From the NCBI GenBank assembly GCA_947652605.1, contig OX393577.1, forward strand, positions 60,102,108 to 60,166,107: a stretch of DNA of 64,000 bases. Direction: 5' to 3'. The stretch comes from Elmis aenea. Its lineage: Eukaryota > Arthropoda > Insecta > Coleoptera > Elmidae. Positions 31,641 through 43,345 of this stretch are shown here, piece by piece. The notes under the pieces were generated by a model, which saw only the letters and a list, made by a program, of their open reading frames with translations, was not told the origin of the DNA and did not search any database. A program made the translations under genes and the position numbers. Each line of letters starts with the position of its first letter. Within the stretch, counting starts at the first letter, position 1.

Positions 31641-32431
31641 AACAAGTTTAAAGTTGACTACTTAACTTCATGACATGATAATCGTAATATATTTCTGTAA
31701 CTGCACCATCACCACTGAATATTGTTAAGCACTCGGCTGAAAAAAAACCATGAACGAAGTAACCTGTAAAACGTAATGCATAATTGTTTATATGGCAGCT
31801 GTATTGGTTCAAAAATTAACATCTTGGATTACTTATAGCCTTAAAAGCACTAATAATATCGACATTTCATACCTTAAGTGTTGTAGACTATCGTTCCCAG
31901 TTGTGCGACTTCCTGTCACATGTACAGCAACATGTTCTTGTGGCAACCATATCAGTCCAGGATTGTTCAAAGTTACTATATGGGGTTAATAAAAGCCTTG
32001 GAAACCCTATTTATCATCGAAATTCCATACCTTGAGTTTTGTAGGCAAATTTGTGTCGAATGGTCTAACCGTTGGTACTAAAATACAAATCACACTGTTT
32101 GAATCATATACACACCATATAACCAAAGAAAGTTGTTTGGTTTAGCATAAAATGAATCAATATTGGGTTTTTGCACAATATTTTTACCTGTATTTGTTTA
32201 TATTGCTCAATTTTTAAACATTGAAAATTATTCATCTTGACAGCTGATATTAACATGGCCGATACCCGTTCGCCAACCTAAGAAGTAAATATTACTAGTA
32301 CAAAATACACGCAAAGACCTCCTGCAGTTTCTGTTATCCTGATACTCATTTTCTAAATCCCATAAGCATCGCATTAACGAGGAAAATATCTCGGATTGAG
32401 CTGATGGTGCGCCAAGACAACCTAGGGACAT
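31641..32431 (-). CDS. Possible small multi-exon gene, unrecognised, model uncertain
   Basis: Candidate pieces on the minus strand, each with plausible GT-AG borders: about 32281-32182 (frame containing MLISAVKMNNFQCLKIEQ, donor CAG|GTAAAA), about 32056-32023 and 31978-31875 (frame with NNPGLIWLPQEHVAVHV), about 31799-31765, and 31740-31641 (frame with CLTIFSGDGAVTEIYYDY, then a stop). An ATG at 32431 opens a 67-codon frame (MSLGCLGAPSAQSEIFSS) that I could not splice in phase to the next piece. Two of the borders lie in a ~160-bp imperfect duplication, which could mimic splice sites. No domain recognised. Confidence 0.25.
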
Positions 32432-32439
32432 TTTTATGA

Positions 32440-34334
32440 GCTATGTTATGAACATGTTAGGTGAAATGTTATTGTTTTGATTGAAATTATAGGTTAATTT
32501 TGGTTAAAATATGAATAAATAAAATATGATTAAATAATTATTATGGAACTTTCTATTTTTTATCTACAGAGTGCAAGCTGTTTAGTTGTTCTTCAATGTG
32601 AAAGCTAAATTAAAATAAAATACAGGCTGTCTTTAACGTATGAGGCTTTGCTTTATCGATAATCACAAAAATTGAGTTATTGGTTTAAAACGATTAAAAA
32701 TATACAAGAAAAGTAATGCATGCTTAATGAACAGAATGTATGGGGAATGACATTCAGGAACAATATTCGTTCATAAATCTAGAACTGCCTTTTTGATACA
32801 AAATTCGATTTTGTGTCAAGAAACACATAAAAAATGAAGGAATGACAAATAAAACAAACAAGAATGGAACAATTCAATTTATTTATAGGCATCAAACATT
32901 AAATTCGTTACACAATTATTTATTCAATAGACAATGTTTTGCTGCAATATTATATAATATACTAAGATATTTTAAATACAGATACTTCAAACAGGATGCT
33001 ACTGTTGAAAAGAAAGCTGTAGTACAGACTGCTACGCAGAAACACAGCTGCACCTGAAAATTAGATGAAAAGAAAAAGAGATTACTTTTCTGTAGAACGT
33101 ATTTAGTTTAACATAATTTATAAATTTTTTTCATAAATATACTCACAAATATTGGGAAATAAGTTTCGGCTAACGTTGGAGTGGATTCATTCTTCATTGA
33201 TTCGTGGGAAGAAATCTATTTTTAGTCGAGGGCCGATAATCATTATTTAGGCTATAAATAACGTAACTGTGAAGTTTTAAGTCATTTGCTTTGGTTTATA
33301 GCTTTTTAAAAAATTTAAAATCATTATTAGAGTTTTAAGGGGTAATAGTCATTATTTAGGCCATAAATAACATTTTTATAAGTATCTGTACAGGTTCCTT
33401 CAAAACACCATTATTTTAAACATTTTATAAAGTAAAACCAAGGGCTTAAAACTTTATAGGCACGTTATTGCTAAATGCTTTTGTTTTTTTGCAGGGTTGT
33501 AAAAAAAACGTACTTCTTTAAATAATGTTTTCTATATTATTTCTTATGTGGAATTCAATAAAGAAACAAATATTCTAACATTTGCTGAATTGACCTATGT
33601 ACATTTGATTTAGGACATATAATTAAAAACTGATACCAAATTTATAAATAAAATTACAATGCAACGATAAGTTGCACTAACAAGTAACTTATAATAATAC
33701 TTGAAAGACAGGTACTGTATATTTACGAGACATGTAAGTGAAGTAATAAAAAAGCAATAATTTTAAGATGTACCTTACAGCAAATGTAAACAATCATAAA
33801 TAATACCATGTCCCGTCAATACCACAGTACCTAATGAATTGAGGCTTTGGTTTGAGGGCGTAAATTTGCAAATTTACGGTTCGAACTGGCTAAACAGGTA
33901 ACTGTACCTTCACCAAAAACATAAATATTGTAAAATTTATACTTTTACATATATTAATACAAACGGCAATAATAAATTAAAATAAAACAAACAGACGAAA
34001 ATATTTGTGTTTTTGGTGATTGGCACACAAAACAGACTTCACTAAGATAATACAGAACATAATTACATATAATTAATAATAAGTTAGGAACAAAGTGCTT
34101 AGAGATATTTAAATTATTAAATTACGTATTATTTTACTGCGCAGTGCACTAACGTTTGGAAGAATATTAAATAATGTTACTGTATATCTACATTATATGT
34201 ACAGGCAAATTATTTTTCAAGTGTTGTGTTTCATTGCCGAGTGAAAATTTTATACAACTTGAAATGAAGCGAGAATAGTTTAGCGTTGTTGTGAGGACAG
34301 TGTTCATACTTCAAATTGGCGTATTCAAATGTTT
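32440..34334. other. Intergenic, nothing recognised
   Basis: AT-rich sequence without convincing exons. Short diverged repeats such as TCATTATTTAGGC(T/C)ATAAATAAC occur near 33240 and 33350. The frame at 32842-33057 is a low-complexity open stretch. Confidence 0.5.
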
Positions 34335-34342
34335 TTCTAGAA

Positions 34343-35269
34343 CAGTGATGCTCAAACTATGGGTCTCTGGCCTATCAGTAATTTGTAAGGTAGCCAACAA
34401 TTTTTTATACTTTAAAATCTCTATAATTTTGGAATGTGACTACCCACAAAAATCCAAGGAACTTTACTGACAAAGGCATTGTTGCCAAAGAAATTTTTTA
34501 CGTTGAAAATTTAAGAATAATTTAGCTGTTATTAATACTATTAGTTTAATATAGCACGTTTTTAATACAAATTTTAGTTTTTGAAAATTCTCTATTTGAC
34601 AACAGTGCCTTTATTACTAATGATTATATCGCATTAAAATTGTTACAAGTGATTTAAAAAAAATAACGCATTTTAAAAAGGTCAACTTTTACTCAAAAAT
34701 AGAAAAGGAAATAGATGTCAAAATGTATTATTCCATTTCAATAAAAATGATTTTCAACAACATCTATTATTAAGTATAAGAATATTATCATCATTCAATT
34801 GTTTTGAACTTAAATTATAAACAATTGGAAATGTACAAGAATGACATCTTTTATTATTCATTGTAGTTTCCATTGAATACAAAATATTGTTTATTCCTGA
34901 GTGATATGTTATAAATGGCAGTGAATGAAGCACGAAATACTTTTTGTTGATATCATACAGCGTATTTGAGATACCCATTACTCCAAATAACTTTTTTCAG
35001 GTCTGTTTTACGAGGAACAATATCAAAATTGTTGATATCTATGGTGTAATTTGTTAAAATTAAGGCAAAATTATTTTTTAATAAAATAAGCAATTTTTTT
35101 TGTAGCAAAAGTTTACTGATTTGTTGTGAAAATGTAAATTATTTTGCAAAATTAAAATTTTCACAATATCTCTTGTTTTTACACATGTTTATGTTTCATA
35201 AGTAATGCGGCTAGATTAATTTTACAAGTGGACGACTGATTAGAAAGACAGGGGTGCCCGACATCACTG
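34343..35269. mobile_element. Non-autonomous hAT element, 927 bp, 8-bp duplication TTCTAGAA
   Basis: It begins CAGTGATGCTCAAACTATGG and ends ..GCCCGACATCACTG. TTCTAGAA is repeated exactly at 34335-34342 and 35270-35277. The ends and the duplication length are those of hAT elements. I see no transposase domain; the frame at 34754-34978 is AT-rich noise. Confidence 0.85.
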
Positions 35270-36018
35270 TTCTAGAATATAATTAGCTAAAAAACATATC
35301 ACTCCCAAACTACGAACACAACAAATTGACGGAATTTTGCAGGGTTACACGTATATACATATAAAACATCTACATAATAGCGACGTGTTTCAACATACCA
35401 TTGGCTGTGTATTTTGTATATTTTAGCGAGGCTTGATTTATGAATACAACCGGGAATGTTCAGTTCTACAGAGTAAAACGACTGATAAAAATAAAACCTT
35501 CTAGAGCTATTGCTACTGCAGAATGTATATTACTACACTGTCTAGTAAAAATACCTCGATCGAGGTACCTATGTACACGTTAACTACAAAACAAGTTCAG
35601 ACTCACAAATCAGACTTGTACGAACATAATTTAATTTATAAGCTAACTCATGCTCGTTGTAACACGTAATAAATTATATGCATGAGGTCGCAGGCAATAT
35701 TTTGATGCAATTGAAATATCACATTGACTGTTAAAAAATTACAACATATTTAGTAGCTGCATAGAACACTAAGACAGATACTAAAAACATAAAACTTAAT
35801 GTTACGCGGGGGTAACATTCTTGCAACAGTTGTCAAAAGTTGCAATAAATAGCAGAAAAGCTGCCAAGCATATATAAAAATAAAATAAGTTAATAGAAAA
35901 GCTGCATATAACAAGTGCTACACACTATGTATAAATAGTTTAAACAAGATTAAAGTCTCGTAAGTTCATTTTATATTTCACATTTATTAAAGTTTTACAC
36001 GGTTAAAGCGGACATCAC

Positions 36019-36024
36019 TTTATT
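36019..36024 (-). terminator. Probable polyadenylation signal of spitz
   Basis: AATAAA on the minus strand, 34 bases downstream of the stop codon at 36058-36060. It would give a very short 3' UTR; a distal site is possible. Confidence 0.4.
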
Positions 36025-36057
36025 TAATTTAAATACGAGTTTATAAAGTTTTACGCA

Positions 36058-39051
36058 CTACACACGTGACGGCTGATTCGACGTCCCCAGGAGAGTTGTA
36101 ACTTGGTGGAGTTCTTTCGTGTCTCCCTTGTCGTGCAAACGAATGGGTAAATCAACTGGCGGGGCCGTTCGCCACCTCGTGCCTCGAGGCTGCGAGTTCA
36201 CCGAACTGGGATTGCTATCGACACAGTCAGTCGCAGTTCGTGACGCTTTGGCTTTTCTTTTGTAATTGATGTACACCACCAAACACAGGATGACTACTAA
36301 AAATACTGCTATTGTTGCCCCACCAGCTATACTTGCTGTTTCTAACATAAACCTACGTTGAGATGCTGAAAACAAAAAACAATATATTACTAACAAATTA
36401 ACAATACTCAGATATACGAAAACTTTTCATAATATTGACAATTTCAGTCACCATTGTAGCTTTTTAATAATTCTTTATGTAAAACACTAGATGAAGGGCT
36501 CAGTAATGACCCTTATTTTTGAGATGAAGAATTAAAACAATATTATTTGGTGCATATTTTAAACAGTGGTATAACTACTGCTTGAGGCCCCAATCAGGAG
36601 CGTCGAGATACTTCGTCGGAAGGGAAAAAAATGTACAGGGGTAAATAATTTACTTGGAAAAAAAAACAAATTGTGGCATGATATCCGGGCCCATGAATCT
36701 TGGGTCCGGGGAATTTTCCCTATCATTACCCCCCTCTTATCGACGGCCCTGGCCCAATGACGGGCCACTTTAAATGAGGGACATAAAGAGTATACAGGGT
36801 GGTCCAAATTCGATGGGATTACATGGGTATCTTGGTTAATAGTCAAGATAGAGAAACGGTTAAATTACCAAAAATGTGCAGTTTTTTGGGACAAACTCAG
36901 AACAGTTGTCAAATTAATATATTCTATCATTTCCTGTTTTTCTTGATATTTTTTTTTATTGTTTTGTTTTCACAGCCTACTTTCTGTTTTTCATCTTTAA
37001 AAAAAAAAAGAAAAACCTTTGTAACTTGCGTATTATTGAAAATAAACCCTTATATATTTGGAATGGGAAAAAAATAAGGAATTTAAATAGGTCATAGCCA
37101 AATAGCTTCCATTTAAAAAAAAGGTAAGTTTGTGTCATAACTTTTAAACGGCGAGCACAATTTTTTTTGTTGTAATTTCAAAATCTACATAAATATCTAA
37201 AAATAATCTTTATAATACTCTTCTTCGATATTTTCAACAATAAAAGAGATATGACATAAATATTAAAAAAAAAAACAGTTTTTCTCTAATAACTCAAAAA
37301 CCGAAAATGATAGAATATTTTTGAAAACGGGTTCTGAGTTTGCCCCTAAAAACCACACATTTTTGGTAATTTAGCCGTTTTTCTATCTTGACTATTAAGC
37401 GAGATATCCATGTAATCCCATCGAATTTGGACCACCCTGTACTACATAATGTTAAACATTGCCATTTTTTGTAGCTATAAATTATTACTTTTAAATATTA
37501 GTTATAATCATAAAACATTCTATTTGCAGGTCAAACAGTAAAATATTCAGGATATCCTTTAAAACATTTTACCCTAATAAGATTTTTGGACAGGTCCCAA
37601 AAAAGGTGAAGAACTTTTAAAACAAGGTTCACATCCTACATTTGGAAAACGTAAAACTTACACACCTTTAGATGTTCGATCTCGACAAGTTAACTAAAAT
37701 TTGAGTTCTATCACAGTACTTAAAAAAACTCGGAAAAGTCGAAAAACTCCATTTTGAAAAATCGTAGTTATTGTACGAAATAGTTAAAACACGTTCAAAC
37801 ATTTTGAGCCCCATTGGATGGTTGACTTTTCTGAGTTTTTATGAATATTATTCGAAATATTTTTAAAATACTTTCAGATTATTTCAGCATAAAAAAAGCG
37901 ATTTTGTCAAATTTAAACCTATACTCTAGCTCTTATAATAAATAAGCAATATTTTTCCTATTATGGAATTGGATTGGTAACATCCCAAAATTGAACATAA
38001 ATCAATTAAATTTTAAACACAGTTATTTTATACAGTTAAAAAAAATAGTTGAAGACTACTTTCATTTTGACGAAAAGTTCTTTAAACTTAAGTATTAACA
38101 ATATATTTCACTTTTTGGCTTGAACAGTGGACTTAAACCATCTTAACATGATGTGATATAATACTACTTACTATGGAGTAAGCGAATATTTAAATGATGC
38201 TGACTTTATAAAATGTTATATTTAAATATAATTTTTCTGTGTTTTTTCCTTTTTATTAACTATGTATATTATTTGTAATGTACGTAAATTATTATTGTGA
38301 CAAGTTCTACACCTTTTTTGGGATATTCAGAACAAATAAAGATTATTATTAATAACAATAATGTTTTGGATTGTTGGTGTTGGGTTGAAAATAAATTAAA
38401 TATATACTTACGTAAATATGACCCATCTAAATCCTTATATTCACATCTAGGACCCATATAACCATCAGCACACCTTAAATAAAAAAATAAAAATTGTTAA
38501 CGTGTGCTTATAACATGCCAAAGAAATTAAAGTTCTTTTAACTAACTTAAATGTGTTTATAACAAAACTGTTACAACTGTGAATTTCCATATATTGGACA
38601 AACCAAACAATTGCAATGCTTTTTTATTTAATAATTAACAAAATTGTATACTTACTCGCAATTATAAAGAAGGGAGTCACCGATTTTGACTGTGAAGCAA
38701 GTAGCTCCATTAAGGCAGTACCAGGCGGCATAGGCTGGTGGACACTCGTATGTGTGGAATGTGATGTTCGGCCGTGGCGTTGGCGCTGGTGGACGCGGTT
38801 TCGGCGTCGTGCGCGACGAACATGCATCTGCAAATAAATACAAACAGTTAGTTAAGTTTTGGCGTCGTTTTCATATTTGCAAAACTAAGTTAAAAAAAAA
38901 AAAAAACGTACGCTGACTTAAAGAAAACAAGAGGCATTCATTGTTTTTTTAAACATTTTTCGTGCGCTAACTTACACAAAAACAACAGCAAATACAATCG
39001 TAGCGTTCGTTTGTTTCTTCTGTACACATCGTACTTCAACCGATCTGACAT
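36058..39051 (-). CDS. spi: Spitz orthologue, membrane-anchored TGF-alpha-type EGF receptor ligand
   Basis: Exons are 39051-38976, 38827-38656, 38473-38412 and 36365-36058, giving 618 nt, 205 residues plus stop, with all phases matching (donors GTAAGT, GTAAGT, GTAAGT). Exon 1 encodes the signal peptide (MSDRLKYDVYRR... to LYLLLFL). The mature N-terminus is YACSSRTTPKPR, whose Cys is the palmitoylated position of Spitz. The EGF domain runs from YECPPAYAAWYCLNG through CECADGYMGPRCEY with six cysteines. Next come MLETASIAGGATIAVFLVV, where ASIAGGA corresponds to the rhomboid-cleavage motif ASIASGA, a transmembrane segment, and a short basic, Ser/Thr-rich tail. In flies Star moves the precursor to Golgi/endosomes, where rhomboid releases the ligand. 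The unusually long third intron (2 kb) contains a MITE and a CEBPZ fragment. Start chosen for its phase and AACAATG context. Confidence 0.93.
36795..37439. mobile_element. Foldback MITE, family G1 copy 4 (645 bp), in spitz intron 3
   Basis: The shortest uninterrupted G1 copy here. CAGGGTGGTCCAAATTCGA is at one end, its inverse at the other, TA on both sides. It directly adjoins the duplicated CEBPZ fragment exactly as copy 3 adjoins the real CEBPZ exon, so both moved together. Confidence 0.88.
37442..37692 (+). pseudogene. Inverted fragment of CEBPZ (intron end plus first ~170 bp of an exon) in spitz intron 3
   Basis: It matches 22517 down to about 22265, including the intron end TTCTATTTGCAG and the exon start GTCAAACAGTAAAATATTC. 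A 14-base deletion after TTTTTGGACAGGT shifts the frame, and a GAT codon has become TAT. It lies in antisense orientation relative to spitz, so it cannot be spliced as a CEBPZ exon there. It is non-functional by sequence. Confidence 0.88.
37700..37950. repeat. Fragment of a CAGGGTG-type repeat, reverse of part of 22889-23215
   Basis: It shares blocks such as AATTTAAACCTATACTCTAG and the AAATCG/GAAAAATC hairpin parts with the fragment nested in G1 copy 3, in inverse orientation. No complete ends. 37950-38411 shows nothing recognisable. Confidence 0.5.
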
Positions 39052-39090
39052 TGTTCCTCAAAAACAAACGCGCATCGCAAGGTGGAGTGG

Positions 39091-39102
39091 ATATTTAATT
39101 AT
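39091..39102 (-). promoter_or_regulatory. Possible TATA-type core promoter of spitz
   Basis: On the minus strand TATAATTAAATA lies 40 to 51 bases upstream of the start codon (39051). The spacing allows a short 5' UTR. No initiator motif is clear, and the real promoter may lie further up with a non-coding exon. Confidence 0.3.
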
Positions 39103-41028
39103 AACTTGGTAACAGCGTTCGTCACAAAAAACTACAGGAAACGCTAAAAATAATATTACTTAATTTTTCTTGGGTTTTTATAGAAGATGCATTTCCTCAA
39201 TAAATATTTTTAAGCGCGGACCTCCTCACATCTGAAGAGTACATTTCTTACTTGCCCCGACGATAATTAAGTGTAAAGACGCGTTCGATGACTTCATTAT
39301 ATTTTAAGGAATATTTTCAACACACAAACGTCGACCGATTAGGGCACAAAATCGTAAACAAACTTGGCTTAAGACGTTTTTTTATTTTGCGGAAGTTTAC
39401 CACACGTATCCGTCTTTTTGTACACCCGGAAATCTGGCCGTGTATTAATCTAATTACATTCATAATCTTCTCAACAAAAACAAAAGATTACATGGATGAT
39501 GGAAGACTTTACGATTAAAATATGAATAGGCGCTACTGGTACGAGCAACTTGTTCATAATTGTATCGTACTATTCGAAGCTATTACAACATAAAGAATGG
39601 TAGTTGGTTGCTGAACATTAAAAAAAGGTTCAATAAATACAATTTTGTTTCTCTTTTAGCATGAATATAATATGCGAGGGTAATAAAAAAACTGATGCAC
39701 CTGGATTATATCACATAACACGTAACATGTGAACTGAAAACTGATTCGTCTGCTATCATAGATAACTGGATTGCCGCAATGATCAGAGTGCGCAGTTTAA
39801 ATTGTTTAAAATAACTTAATTAAGTCGAAATTCGTAATTTTCGATATCGAAAGAATTGCGCTATGCTCCTATAATTAATATCATGAAACGTAATAAAAGT
39901 TGGTAAAATTTGGTTCCTAAACAGGGGCCAAAAATAGTTTGCTGTGGTAACTAATTCGTCAAAAATTATAATCAAGTTTTTTTAAAGCTAAATTTCAGTT
40001 GAAATTGAAAAATCGTTATTTGTTAATATCTACACATAATATCACGTAAATAAGTTTCTTAACAAAAGAAAAACGCTTTATTTGAACGTGTAAAGCCAGC
40101 TTTAGTAAGGATAATAATGCAGTCTATTATTAAGTAATGATTTGTGAGACCGGCTGATCAACTCACCGAATTAACTACCTGCACCCTCTCTAGAATCTAG
40201 AAGCCGCTGTTTTATACCGAAGAACCAATAAAATTAAACTACGTTATATTAACTCGAAATTCCTCCGGGTTCGAATTCACCACAATCATCCAAACACTTT
40301 TGTATTCTTGTATAGCCATTAGTACATTACTGTCCTTTTGGTGTACCGCCCCTTTTCTATTGCTACTAGATTTTTCTTGGAGTTATGTGCGTACCTGCTC
40401 TCGCAGTGTTTTGGGAGATTTTAAATGCCTTTGACAGGGCCGAAAATTATTAATCTATTACTTCTCTATAATGGAGAACGTGAGTATGAATTAATGTGGC
40501 ATTCAATAGGAACCATTTCGTGGTTCTAACGCGTAGATGAGATTCTTGGCAATTGATTTTGAGATGTCTGGCCACGCACAAAAAGGGCGTTGTAGACATT
40601 AAAAATAATCTTGCTGTACAGACGCTAACGATAATTTACGTTAAGGAATCTAAAATCGCACTAAAATTAGTACGTAATTATATTAGTCTTCATTTTATCG
40701 AGAAATTCAAAGAAATTAATAAGTTTTTTACACGTTAACTGCTGATTAAAAAACATTCCATTAATTTTTAAATCTATCGATACACGTAAATTTTCTCTCG
40801 TCTCTTTTTAGGATATTTTCTTAATATTTAGCCTGCAGTTTTAATGTTTTGGGCAAAGGTTGCATTTTCTAAAAAGCCATTTTATGGCATTAAGTTAAAA
40901 ACATTATGAATTAGACAATTTTTTCTCCAAAGTAAGGAATTTTTGTATCCTTCTAAGGGTTTCTAGATTGTTTAAGAATGTTTTTCGTTTTACAAAATCA
41001 ACTTCGTTATTGCAAATATTAGGTTGGA
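39103..41028. other. Upstream of spitz, no gene recognised
   Basis: Complex, mostly non-repetitive AT-rich sequence. Frames at 39288-39518 and 40553-40738 have no domain features. The stretch 40140-40440 is slightly GC-richer and contains GGCTGATCAACTC and TTCCTCCGGGTTCG. Promoter-proximal regulatory DNA is plausible but not shown. Confidence 0.4.
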
Positions 41029-41757
41029 TAATAAGTAATGGCCGTTTTTCTTTTTAAATTTGAAAATGCGCGTGAAAAAAATGTTTGCCTAAATGTTATG
41101 TCATTTAAAAGGGAACTTTTTGCTCTGCATGGAATGTCAAGTGGACAAAAGTGAGCATTTTCGGCACCATTTGCTTTTTGCGTTTAATCGAGGCGTTAAA
41201 GCTTCTGAAGCTGCTCGTGAGATTGGTGCTCTTTATGGAGAAGACGTAATGCCTGAAAGGACGGCTCGAAATTGGTTTGCACGATTCCAAAATGGCAATT
41301 TCGACCTGAAAGACATGGCTCGCTCTGGACGCCCGGTTGAGTTCGATGAACTGCGACTGAATCAACTTCTTTATGAAAATCTGCACCAATCCACAAGAGA
41401 ATTGGTTGAGCAAATCAACCGTGTGCATAGGACCGTCTTTAACCACCTTCATTCAATGGATAAGGTCCAAAAACTCGGCGCGGGTTCCGCACGTCTTGAA
41501 CGAAAACAACAAAAATCAACGCTCCATAATCGCCGCCGGTTTTCTCGCCCGTCATCGCTCTGCGATGCGTTTCGTTGGTGGAATTGAAAACTTGGTTGAA
41601 CGAATTTTTTAAGACCGCGGGATTTCTATCGTAAAGGATTCGATAAACCTGTTTAACGGAGAACGGAGAACACATAATTGATTACTTTATTGTATTCTAT
41701 TTGTCGAAAATAAAATAATAATAATTTTTAAAAAAACGGCCATTTTATCCAACCCAA
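41029..41757 (+). mobile_element. mariner transposon, internally deleted, 729 bp
   Basis: The ends are TTAGGTTGGATAATAAG and, inverted, TTGGGTTGGATAAAATG, flanked by TA (41027-41028 and 41758-41759). From 41129 the frame reads the N-terminal helix-turn-helix part of a mariner transposase (HFRHHLLFAFNRGVKASEA, WFARFQNGNFDLKD, SGRPVEFDE, STRELVEQI). A one-base loss near 41485 shifts the frame (continuing with VPHVLNENNKNQRS). Then an internal deletion joins it to a C-terminal scrap. Full elements are about 1.3 kb with a DD34D catalytic triad; most of that domain is gone, so this copy cannot make an active enzyme. Confidence 0.92.
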
Positions 41758-41759
41758 TA

Positions 41760-42940
41760 ATATGACCAAGTGACATTATTTTTGAAGAAAAAAAAAATAG
41801 CAGTCAAAAGTGGTGCCCATACTAAATAAGACAGTTAATGTGGAAAAAACAAAATTGAATTTAGCAACTATAGATGCCGAGTAAAAATGCTGTGAAGAAC
41901 TTCTTTGAAACTGTTAAAGTTTAGCGAATTAATAAAAGTCTCTTTTTCAGATTTTTTCAGTGTTCATAAAAACACGGATGCAAATATTTGAAATCCTGCA
42001 TACAATTTAATTTTACGCTCTAGCTGTTATGGTAAGCGACAGTTCCTGGCTTGAACACAAAATTCAACACCCTGTGTATACGCATTTTTGGGCCAAGCTT
42101 TATAAAGTTCTAAATGCCTCGTTACATTACACAACAGGTCTATGGGATCTAAGCCCAAACAAACATATGGTCTAACAAATTCACTTTCCTAATAAGCACA
42201 GAGAAGTTAATTTCGCTACCGCCGCCGTTGTTTCGGCCTCTTTTTTATATAACAACGTAGCAGATGCTTGGTGGGTGCGCGTCAACTTTCAAACACCTCT
42301 CGACTCGCTTTATATACGTATACAGACCGTGCCGTTTTTTCTCGTAACATATGCTTTTAATATAACTTTTTTTTTGCGGGCATGCGACATAGTGGCTTTT
42401 TTTTATTAATGCGTAACTAATTTATTAATAGCCTGGAACGTGAAGAAAAAACGACTGTGGGTGTACAATAAAAATTAATTATGTAAAAACTTAAGTCAAC
42501 TTATTAGGTAGTTACGTCTTCGTGTTGGGTCATTTTATTGATGTTCTTACATGTTTTATAGAAGGTCGTGCGGTTTAGAAATGGAAGGTTTTAGAATAAT
42601 TTCTGTGTGTTTGTGCTGCGTACGTAGGCTAGGTAACCAACGCGTTTGATTTTTTTGGCTTCGCTTTCACTTGACGCATCAATAAAATTTATTTTCGTCC
42701 TAATTAAACAATTTATAAAATCTGACTGAAGTTCAAAAAATTATAACGACCGTCATTCGAAGCTGTTTATAAAAATATTACTAACGGATTTCCACAGCCG
42801 CCGATAGAGGGGTGGAGGGTGTGCACCGCACACGGGTCCGCGGTTAGTCCGACCCCGCGGTGGCGATGCTTTTTTTGCGGTTAATTAAAAATTAAATCTG
42901 AAAAAACGTGTATTCTCAATGAGTACGTAATAGTATATTG
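41760..42940. other. Intergenic, nothing recognised
   Basis: No gene. The part 42180-42310 (GCTACCGCCGCCGTTG) and 42790-42880 (GGTCCGCGGTTAGTCC, CCCCGCGGTGG) are short GC-rich islands without coding features. Confidence 0.4.
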
Positions 42941-42944
42941 CATA

Positions 42945-43345
42945 ACAAAAGTTGTAAGAAACATATTACGCACGAGTGGAAAAGTTGCGCACAGAGCCAC
43001 GTAGCGGCGAGTGCGTATTTCCACGAGTGCGTAATTGCTTTACAACTCGTGTTATAAACCATACTTTTTCTACGATCACATAATACCTACGATTTTAACG
43101 GCTTTTTGGCTAATATACACGTGTCATACGTTGTCTTGTCAATTTTGACGTAAGCCTACTTTGACATTTCTAGACAAGTGTGTGTTTTGCTTCTGTGCGT
43201 TATAACTCACTTACTAGGCATGAAGAAAGTGTTTGACTTGAGTCTACTTCGGTCATTTCTTTAAAAAACTGTGATTTTTGCTTACCGTGCGTTAAGGACC
43301 CTCTTACTATGCATGCAGGCTGTACGGTAAGAGTCATTTACATTA
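42945..43345. repeat. Dispersed repeat, copy 1 (partner 53075-53300)
   Basis: It contains CACGAGTGCGTAATTGCTTT, ACTTTTTCTACGATCACATA, TTTCTAGACAAGTGTG and ACATTAGTGGTCG(A/T)AGAAAAA in the same order as the partner. The left part is a partial hairpin of GCACGAGTGGAAAAGTTGCG-type sequence. It is a non-coding MITE-like element with unclear ends. Confidence 0.7.

Noticed and set aside
38624..38837. Alternative frames over the spitz EGF exon on both strands
   Set aside because: Only the frame reading CSSRTTPKPR and AWYCLNGATC continues in phase through all exon borders.
41105..41452. Minus-strand 115-codon frame
   Set aside because: Antisense shadow of the mariner transposase frame on the plus strand.
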